Part shown: piece by piece, positions 6,761 to 11,328 of the stretch
Layout: every line of letters starts with the position of its first letter
How positions within the stretch are numbered: the stretch's first letter is position 1
DNA from: DASUMP01 sp036277635
GTDB taxonomy: Bacteria; Actinomycetota; Acidimicrobiia; IMCC26256; PALSA-610
Assembly (NCBI GenBank): GCA_036277635.1
Contig: DASUMP010000152.1
Span: forward strand, 1 to 11,328
DNA length: 11,328 nt
Direction of reading: 5' to 3'
Made by a program: the position numbers and the translations under genes
The notes under the pieces: model-generated
The model's database searches: none
What the model saw: the letters and a program-made list of their open reading frames with translations, nothing else
What the model was told of the DNA's origin: nothing

Positions 6761-7519
6761 TCAGGCGGCGGGCTTCAGCTTCACGTCGTCGTGACGCACG
6801 TGCGCGAGTCGCAACGCGACGAGCGCGCGCACGAGCCACCATCCGGGATCGAGCTCGCCGCGGTGCAACGAGAAACGCGCCGACGTGGGTGCCGCGTGGT
6901 GGTTGTTGTGCAACCCTTCGCCGCCGGTCACCAACGCGAGCGCTTGGCTGTTGGTCGCCGAGTTCGCGTAGGGACGGTCGCCGTACTGGTGACCGACCGC
7001 GTTGATCGACGCGCTCAGCATCACGTAGGCAACCGCGTGGATGCCCGACGCGAGGAAGCCCACCCACAGCGGGAACCCCAACGCGCGCATCGTTACGACG
7101 AGCAACGTGATCCCGACGGCGAGACCGAAGAACGCGTGATCGAACAACATCCGATCGATCGCGTCGGGCGGGAGGTCGCGCGCATACTTGCGCACCGACG
7201 TGGGATCGGACGCGACCTTGCGGTACAGACCGACGTTGCCGAGCTGCACGCGCCAGAACCCGTGCACGATCGGGCTGTGCGGATCGTCTTCGGTGTCGGT
7301 GGCCGCGTGGTGCTTGCGGTGCACGGCCACCCACTCACGAGGCCGCATGCCCGTGGTGAGCCACAAGAAGCTGCGCATCGGGACCGCGACGACCGGGGAG
7401 AGCGTCAGCGCGCGATGGGACAGCGCGCGGTGGAGGTACACGGTGGTGATCGCGATGGTCGCCTGGGTCACGACGACGGCGACGAGCACCGCGACGAGGA
7501 GGGAGAACAGCACCGGCAT
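6761..7519 (-). CDS. Membrane fatty-acid (acyl-CoA) desaturase
   Basis: This integral-membrane di-iron desaturase, 252 residues, introduces a cis double bond into an acyl chain using O2 and an electron donor. The three histidine boxes are present: HRALSH (His30, His35), HRKHH (His67, His70, His71) and HNNHH (His204, His207, His208); His177 in NAVGHQYG is the additional conserved histidine. Hydrophobic segments lie at about 2-26, 41-56, 128-148 and 150-170. It resembles the acyl-CoA Delta-9 desaturase group (DesA3/OLE1-like) without the cytochrome b5 domain; regiospecificity is not decided by the sequence. The ATG at 7517-7519 is chosen over the upstream in-frame ATG at 7558, because the extra 13 codons translate the operator palindrome and the chosen start has TACCCT 7 nt before it. 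It is divergent from the tetR gene, which probably controls it. The electron donor gene is not nearby. Confidence 0.92.
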   Translation of the reverse strand: MPVLFSLLVAVLVAVVVTQATIAITTVYLHRALSHRALTLSPVVAVPMRSFLWLTTGMRPREWVAVHRKHHAATDTEDDPHSPIVHGFWRVQLGNVGLYRKVASDPTSVRKYARDLPPDAIDRMLFDHAFFGLAVGITLLVVTMRALGFPLWVGFLASGIHAVAYVMLSASINAVGHQYGDRPYANSATNSQALALVTGGEGLHNNHHAAPTSARFSLHRGELDPGWWLVRALVALRLAHVRHDDVKLKPAA

Positions 7520-7526
7520 GGCGCCG

Positions 7527-7532
7527 AGGGTA
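7527..7532 (-). promoter_or_regulatory. Putative -10 element of the desaturase gene
   Basis: On the minus strand TACCCT is followed by seven bases and the ATG at 7519, with no Shine-Dalgarno. It directly abuts the 18-bp palindrome, so a bound repressor would sit on the promoter spacer. Confidence 0.5.
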
Positions 7533-7550
7533 CTACCTACCGGTCGGTAG
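7533..7550. promoter_or_regulatory. Probable TetR operator between the desaturase and tetR genes
   Basis: The 18-bp sequence CTACCTACCGGTCGGTAG is an inverted repeat with eight of nine base pairs matching (mismatch 7538/7545) around the central ACCGGT. Size, symmetry and ACCGGT centre are typical of TetR-family operators. It covers the region just upstream of the desaturase -10 and the -35 region of the tetR promoter, so one site could control both divergent genes. The binding protein is inferred to be the adjacent TetR product. Confidence 0.75.
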
Positions 7551-7563
7551 GGATCCATGCGGC

Positions 7564-7569
7564 TACGGT
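7564..7569 (+). promoter_or_regulatory. Putative -10 element of the tetR gene (leaderless start)
   Basis: TACGGT is followed by exactly six bases and then the GTG start at 7576. The spacing equals that of the sulfatase, SDR and isomerase genes. The operator palindrome lies 13 bp upstream. Confidence 0.5.
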
Positions 7570-7575
7570 CCGGGC

Positions 7576-8193
7576 GTGGCGGTTCCAGCCTCGGTGGCCC
7601 CGAGCACGAAAGAGCAGATCCTCGCGGCCGCGCTCCGCCGGTTCGCCGACCACGGGTACGGCGGCACGAGCCTGAACGACATCGCCGACGAAGTCGGCAT
7701 CCGCCGGCCGAGTCTCCTGCACCACTTCCCGTCGAAAGAAGCGCTCTACCGCGCCGTCGTGCTCGAGTCGTTCCGCGACTGGGCCGAGCTGGTCGAAGGC
7801 GCGATCGGCGGCTCGCGGCAAGGGTGGACGCAAGTCGAGCGCGTGCTGCGCGTCGCGTTCCGGTTCTTCGAGGAGCGTCCGGAGTTCGTGCGGCTCGTGC
7901 GGTGGGAAGCGCTCGAAGGTGGGCCGATCCTCACCGACGAGCTCGCGGTGCTGCTCAAGCCGCTGTTCGAACGCGGTGCCGCGTTCCTCGAGCGGGAGAT
8001 GGACGCGGGTCGGCTCCGGCGTTACGACGCGCGCCAGCTGTTGCTCACCGGCTACGGCGCGATCCTGTCGTACCTCTCCGACGCGCCGCTCATGACCGGT
8101 CTCCTCGACGTCGACCCGCTCTCACCCGACGCGCTCGCGGAGCGGCGCGAGCACGTCATCGAAGTCCTGCGCAACGCGGTCTCACCCGACTGA
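7576..8193 (+). CDS. TetR/AcrR-family transcriptional regulator
   Basis: This is a 205-residue one-component repressor, standard TetR length. The N-terminal DNA-binding domain (about 10-57) begins STKEQILAAALRRFADHGYGGTS and contains the helix-turn-helix LNDIADEVGIRRPSLLHHFPSKEALY; the segment matches the TetR_N pattern, with LLHHF in place of the more common LYYHF. The C-terminal ligand domain (about 75-200) is helical and not assignable to a ligand. The divergent desaturase and the palindrome between them suggest that it represses the desaturase and itself, with an acyl-CoA or fatty acid as likely inducer; this rests on context only. The GTG start is supported by the -10 element 6 nt upstream and by leaving about ten residues before the HTH domain. 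It is convergent with the next gene, with 21 bp between the stops. Confidence 0.93.
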   Translation: MAVPASVAPSTKEQILAAALRRFADHGYGGTSLNDIADEVGIRRPSLLHHFPSKEALYRAVVLESFRDWAELVEGAIGGSRQGWTQVERVLRVAFRFFEERPEFVRLVRWEALEGGPILTDELAVLLKPLFERGAAFLEREMDAGRLRRYDARQLLLTGYGAILSYLSDAPLMTGLLDVDPLSPDALAERREHVIEVLRNAVSPD

Positions 8194-8214
8194 GCGCGCG
8201 GCTCGCCGGTCACG

Positions 8215-8952
8215 TCACCAGGCGGCGTCGCGCTGCCAGCGCTCGAGCAGCGAGACGTCACCGAAGGTGTCGACCGCGCTCGGCGCCACCCGGCCCAGCA
8301 CCACGAGCGCGAGGTCGCTCGCCGGGCCGCGTGCGGCGACGTCGCCCTTCGCGTGCTCACGGGCCACCTCCACCCCAGCGGGCGTGAGGCGCAGCAGCCA
8401 CTCGCCGTCGGTGTCGGTGCAGTGCAGGTGGATCGTCTCGCCGGCGCCGCTGATCGCGGCGGGTCGGCGCCGGTACGGCAGCAGGTCGAGCACCTCGTCG
8501 ATCACGTCGACGGCGTGGTCGGGCTCGATCGGCGTGACGGACGCCGATCCGAGCGCGCCTTCGCCGTCCCACCGGTGCACTGCGAGCTCGTTCGCCTGGC
8601 GGCGAGCCCAGAACCCGGTGTGGGCGAACGGCGTCCACGACCACACCGCGAGCGCCGGGCCGGCGTCGGCGAGCTCGCGCGCGAGCGTGCGGTACCCGCC
8701 GGCGAACCAGTCGATCAGTGCGGTGCCCGGTGCCGGCGCCTCGACCTCGTTCCACCACGCGTCGACCTCGACCGCTCGGTCGTGCACGATCTGCGCGACC
8801 CATCGGTGCAGTCGCCCGACGTGCTCGACCAGATCGCCGACCGTCCATCCCGGACACGACGGAACGGGCGCGTCGACGCCCGACGCACGCGCGGCACGCT
8901 CCAGCCGCGCGCCGTCACGTTCGATCGCGGCGACGTAGTCGGCGTGTTCCAT
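8215..8952 (-). CDS. Maleylpyruvate isomerase family mycothiol-dependent enzyme
   Basis: This 245-residue protein belongs to the DinB-like family named after mycothiol-dependent maleylpyruvate isomerase. The N-terminal metal-binding domain (about 5-130) has CPGWTVGDLVEHVGRLHRW (33-51) and ANELAVHRWD (120-129). His44, Glu122 and His126 are the expected zinc ligands, with the Glu-x3-His spacing of the corynebacterial enzyme. The C-terminal MDMPI_C domain covers about 145-240. Family members use mycothiol as cofactor or thiol donor, but most have unknown substrates, and actinobacterial genomes carry many paralogues. No gentisate pathway gene is adjacent, so true maleylpyruvate isomerisation is not supported. 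The ATG start has TAGATT 6 nt upstream. The SRAP stop lies 26 bp upstream on the same strand. Confidence 0.88.
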   Translation of the reverse strand: MEHADYVAAIERDGARLERAARASGVDAPVPSCPGWTVGDLVEHVGRLHRWVAQIVHDRAVEVDAWWNEVEAPAPGTALIDWFAGGYRTLARELADAGPALAVWSWTPFAHTGFWARRQANELAVHRWDGEGALGSASVTPIEPDHAVDVIDEVLDLLPYRRRPAAISGAGETIHLHCTDTDGEWLLRLTPAGVEVAREHAKGDVAARGPASDLALVVLGRVAPSAVDTFGDVSLLERWQRDAAW

Positions 8953-8958
8953 GCGGAG

Positions 8959-8964
8959 AATCTA
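8959..8964 (-). promoter_or_regulatory. Putative -10 element of the mycothiol-dependent enzyme gene
   Basis: On the minus strand TAGATT, the best -10 match in the window, is followed by six bases and the ATG at 8952. It lies in the 26-bp gap after the SRAP stop. There is no Shine-Dalgarno. Confidence 0.55.
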
Positions 8965-8978
8965 CCGACGCGCGGTGG

Positions 8979-9686
8979 TCAGCCGAGCAGCGTTTCCTCG
9001 TCGGGGACGCGCGCGATCAGGTCGGACGAGTTGTTGGCGGGTCGGTTCACCGCAGTCGACACCGGATACATGTCGAGGAGGTCGTCAGGAGCCGGCACGA
9101 GCAGCTGCGCCAATCGTTCCGTGTCGTGGTTGTCGGGATCGAGCCACTCGGTCCAGCGCGCTTCGGGGAGGATCACCGGCATGCGATCGTGCACCGGACG
9201 CATGCGCTCGTTCGCGGTCGTCGTGATGAGCAAGCACGTGCGCAGCTTCTCCGCCGCCTCGTCGTCGGGATCGCGCCACACCTCCCACAGGCCCGCGAAC
9301 GCGAGCGGCTCCCGGTCGCGACCGAAGATGAAGTACGGCTGCTTCTGCTTGCGGTCGGCGAGCTTGCGCCATTCGTAGAAGCCGTCGACCGGCAGGATGC
9401 ACCGGCGCTTGGCGAACGCCCGCTTGTAGGCGGGCTTGGTCGCCACCGTCTCGGCCCGGGCGTTGATCATCCGATCGCCGATCGAGAGGTCTTTCGCCCA
9501 CGACGGCACGAGACCCCAGCGGACGAGGTCGAGCACCCGACGCTCCTCGCGCACCGCCACCACGGGCACCTTCGTGCGGGGGGTCACGTTGTAGTTCGGC
9601 TCGACGTCGGGGACCCGAACCTCGACGGCCTCGAACCGCTCGGCGAGCAGCGCCGGGGACGACGCCGTGACGTAGCGGCCGCACAC
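8979..9686 (-). CDS. SOS response-associated peptidase (SRAP; YedK/HMCES family)
   Basis: SRAP proteins form a DNA-protein crosslink with abasic sites in single-stranded DNA and so protect them during replication. The 235-residue protein has the full set of key residues: Cys2 (the crosslinking N-terminal cysteine after Met removal), Asn75, Arg77 and Glu79 in NARAET, Glu105 in DGFYEW, and His166 in RPVHDRMPVIL. Asn75 and Glu105 have the same numbers as in E. coli YedK. WGLVPSWAKD (57-66) is also typical. Cys2 must follow the initiator residue, so the GTG at 9684-9686 is the only possible start; TACGTT lies 7 nt upstream and no Shine-Dalgarno is present. No complete LexA box is visible, so SOS control is not supported here. 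It lies between the DUF3052 and mycothiol-dependent genes with short gaps. Confidence 0.95.
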   Translation of the reverse strand: MCGRYVTASSPALLAERFEAVEVRVPDVEPNYNVTPRTKVPVVAVREERRVLDLVRWGLVPSWAKDLSIGDRMINARAETVATKPAYKRAFAKRRCILPVDGFYEWRKLADRKQKQPYFIFGRDREPLAFAGLWEVWRDPDDEAAEKLRTCLLITTTANERMRPVHDRMPVILPEARWTEWLDPDNHDTERLAQLLVPAPDDLLDMYPVSTAVNRPANNSSDLIARVPDEETLLG

Positions 9687-9693
9687 GCGCGCG

Positions 9694-9699
9694 AACGTA
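9694..9699 (-). promoter_or_regulatory. Putative -10 element of the SRAP gene
   Basis: On the minus strand TACGTT is followed by seven bases and the GTG at 9686, in the 30-bp gap after the DUF3052 stop. It supports an individual promoter for SRAP rather than only read-through from upstream. Confidence 0.5.
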
Positions 9700-9716
9700 C
9701 CGGGCGGCGGACTCGC

Positions 9717-10145
9717 TCAGCGGGCGCGGCTCGCGCGGCCGGGTCGGTCGCTCAGCCGGTACACGAAGCGGAGTCCCGACCACACGTCGTCGACCGCGCA
9801 GACCTTGTTGTCGACGAGTCCGTTCGAGAGACCGACGTCGCGCACGACTCCTTCGCTCAGATCGGTCGCGACGCCGGCCGTGCGCTTCGGCCACGCGATC
9901 CACAACCCGCCGTCGGATTGCAGCTTCAGCGCGAGCTGCGGGAACCGGCGTTCGAGCTCCGACCGTCGGGTCACGAAGAACAAGACGACGTCGTGGACTC
10001 CCCGGACCTGGGTGTGGAGACGTGCGCCGTCAGGGAGCGGCGCGAGCGTCGACGCGAAGCCGTTCGGTGCGCGCACGAGCGCGACGCGCGCGCCTTCACG
10101 GATGCCGAGCTTCTGCGGTAGCGGCGTCCCCGAGTACCCGGCCAC
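9717..10145 (-). CDS. DUF3052 family protein
   Basis: This is a 142-residue member of the actinobacterial DUF3052 family (PF11253), whose function is unknown. The N-terminal signature AGYSGTPLPQKLGIREGARV and the C-terminal block LWIAWPKRTAGVATDLSEG followed by RDVGLSNGLVDNKVCAVDDVWSGLRFVYR (102-130) are diagnostic. There is no signal peptide or membrane segment, so it is predicted cytosolic. A longer frame starts at GTG 10163 and adds six residues. I prefer GTG 10145: it begins exactly at the family signature, TTGACT lies 6 nt before it, and a TTGACC -35 stands 17 bp further upstream. That promoter would overlap coding sequence if the longer start were used. The gene lies between the MFS gene upstream and the SRAP gene downstream on the same strand. 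Confidence 0.85.
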   Translation of the reverse strand: MAGYSGTPLPQKLGIREGARVALVRAPNGFASTLAPLPDGARLHTQVRGVHDVVLFFVTRRSELERRFPQLALKLQSDGGLWIAWPKRTAGVATDLSEGVVRDVGLSNGLVDNKVCAVDDVWSGLRFVYRLSDRPGRASRAR

Positions 10146-10151
10146 GGGCGG

Positions 10152-10180
10152 AGTCAAGCGCACCCCGCCACCACGGTCAA
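10152..10180 (-). promoter_or_regulatory. Putative promoter of the DUF3052 gene (-35 and -10)
   Basis: On the minus strand TTGACC (10180-10175) is separated by 17 bp from TTGACT (10157-10152), which is followed by six bases and the GTG at 10145. The -35 is close to consensus and the -10 is weak (T1, A4 and T6 match). This is the only promoter in the window with a recognisable -35, and it decides the start chosen for the gene. Confidence 0.45.
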
Positions 10181-10207
10181 CGCCGCGTCAGGACCGCCGC
10201 GCCACCG

Positions 10208-11328
10208 TCACACGGGATCGCCGACCCGCCACCGCGCGAACTGCGGCACGCGGGACGCGACGGCGCCGACCCCGACCACGCAGAGCACACCACCCGCGAC
10301 GACCGCGACCGTCGGTGACGTGGCGGCCGCGACGAGTCCCATCTGGAAGTCGCCGAGCCGAGGACCCCCGGTGACGACGAGGATGTTGAACGCGCTCAGG
10401 CGACCGCGGAGCGCGTCCGGGACGCTGAGCTGCTGGATCGCGCCGCGGAAGACGGCCGAGATCACGTCGGCGGCGCCGGCGAGCGCGAGGAACACGAGCG
10501 CCGGCGCGAGGCGATCGCCGACCAGGCCGAACCCGATGATCCCGAGGCCCCACAGCGTCACCGAGACCAAGACGGCGCGCCCCATGCGCTGGACCCCGCC
10601 CACCCAGCCCGAGCCGAGCGCGCCCAGGAGCGCACCGAAGCCGATCGCGCTGAACAGGAGACCGACGGTCGCCTCATCGCCACCGAACCGCTCGACCGCG
10701 AGCACCGGGAACAGCGCGCGCGGCATCGCGAACACCATGGCGGCGAGGTCGACGGTGAACGTCGACTGCAGCACCGGACGACCCCGCAGGTACCGGACGC
10801 CGGCGAGCACCGCGGCGACACCTTCGTCGCGCTCTGCGTCGTCGTCGTGCTCGGGCGGCATCCGTCGCAGAGCCAGCGCGAACGCGAACGCGACGACGTA
10901 GGTGGCGACATCCACGCCGTAGGCCCATTCGAGCCCGAGGCGCGCGACGACCACGCCACCGAGCGCGGGTCCCGCGATCGACGCCGTGTTCCACATGACC
11001 TGGTTGAGCGCGTTCGCCGAGGGGAGCAACGCGATCGGTACGAGGTTCGGCGTCATCGCAGCGCGCGTGGGGAGGGCCACCGTCGTCAACGCGCCGTTCA
11101 GCGCGGCGGCCGCGTACAACAACGGGAGCGGCGGATCGCCGACGAGCGCGCCCACGAGCAACAGCGACGAAGCAGCGGCCTGACCGGCTTGCGCGACGAG
11201 CAGGAGGGATCTTCGGTCGCGGCGATCGATCACCGGGCCGATGAGCATCGAGGCGAGGATCATCGGGACGAGCTGCACGATCCCGATCGCACCCACCGCC
11301 GCCGACGACTCGGTGAGGTCGTAGACCT
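10208..11328 (-). CDS. MFS transporter, MFS_3/EntS-like exporter (5' end outside window)
   Basis: This is a major-facilitator proton-driven transporter in the cytoplasmic membrane. The frame is open to the window edge: the codons before the first possible start (GTG at 11296) read VYDLTESSAAVGAIGIVQLVP, which is the end of the first helix and loop of this family. About 372 residues are visible and some 40 N-terminal ones are missing. The motif-A loop after TM2 reads GPVIDRRDRRSLLL. Further helices include AASSLLLVGALVG, LPLLYAAAALNGALTTVAL, ASIAGPALGGVVVARLGL, a second motif-A-like loop (GFGALLGALGSGWVGGVQRMGR) and ALVFLALAGAADVISAVFRG. A charged central loop (PPEHDDDAERDEG) separates the halves. 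The pattern fits the MFS_3 group (enterobactin exporter EntS and drug or macrolide exporters). The substrate is unknown. The DUF3052 gene follows after 62 bp. Confidence 0.9.
   Translation of the reverse strand, partial: VYDLTESSAAVGAIGIVQLVPMILASMLIGPVIDRRDRRSLLLVAQAGQAAASSLLLVGALVGDPPLPLLYAAAALNGALTTVALPTRAAMTPNLVPIALLPSANALNQVMWNTASIAGPALGGVVVARLGLEWAYGVDVATYVVAFAFALALRRMPPEHDDDAERDEGVAAVLAGVRYLRGRPVLQSTFTVDLAAMVFAMPRALFPVLAVERFGGDEATVGLLFSAIGFGALLGALGSGWVGGVQRMGRAVLVSVTLWGLGIIGFGLVGDRLAPALVFLALAGAADVISAVFRGAIQQLSVPDALRGRLSAFNILVVTGGPRLGDFQMGLVAAATSPTVAVVAGGVLCVVGVGAVASRVPQFARWRVGDPV

Noticed and set aside
9687..9710. LexA (SOS) box in front of the SRAP gene
   Set aside because: Only a GTTCG half-site overlaps the -10 element; the partner CGAAC half is absent at the required spacing.
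1..11328. Mobile island, CRISPR, toxin-antitoxin or defence system
   Set aside because: I see no direct-repeat array, transposase, integrase, tRNA target or defence-type domain in any supported gene, and codon use looks uniform across the window.

Overview
The window is GC-rich, gene-dense bacterial DNA. It suggests a free-living actinobacterium, possibly Acidimicrobiia-like. Two lineage markers support this: a mycothiol-dependent maleylpyruvate isomerase-type protein (mycothiol is actinobacterial), and a DUF3052 protein next to an LLM-class (F420-type) oxidoreductase. GTG starts are common and leaders are very short. There is no CRISPR array, tRNA, rRNA, insertion sequence or phage gene. The content is chromosomal housekeeping and catabolic or lipid-type genes rather than an island.

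Layout: positions 25-3236 (minus strand) carry lon, followed by a short-chain dehydrogenase 20 bp downstream. A 194-bp divergent region (3237-3430) holds the lon leader, with a strong Shine-Dalgarno, a hairpin and an upstream inverted repeat, and a -10 element for the plus-strand genes. Positions 3431-6756 (plus) carry a phosphonate-monoester-hydrolase-like sulfatase, a double-hotdog acyl-CoA thioesterase and an LLM-class oxidoreductase; the last two overlap by ATGA. Positions 6761-7519 (minus) and 7576-8193 (plus) are a divergent pair, a membrane fatty-acid desaturase and a TetR regulator, with an 18-bp near-perfect palindrome between them. Positions 8215-11328 (minus) carry an MFS exporter (5' end outside the window), a DUF3052 protein, an SRAP/HMCES-type protein and a mycothiol-dependent isomerase-family protein.

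How the genes work together: lon is a general proteolysis gene. SRAP protects abasic sites in DNA. The thioesterase and desaturase with its TetR regulator form a loose fatty-acyl theme. The sulfatase, thioesterase and LLM genes may form one transcript, but no common pathway can be read from them.

The most interesting signal is not a gene. Every start preceded by a non-coding gap, except lon, has a -10-like hexamer 6-8 nt upstream of the start codon and no Shine-Dalgarno. In seven of these eight cases it is TANNNT. These look like systematically leaderless genes, with lon the one clear leadered exception. I found no convincing novel multi-gene system.
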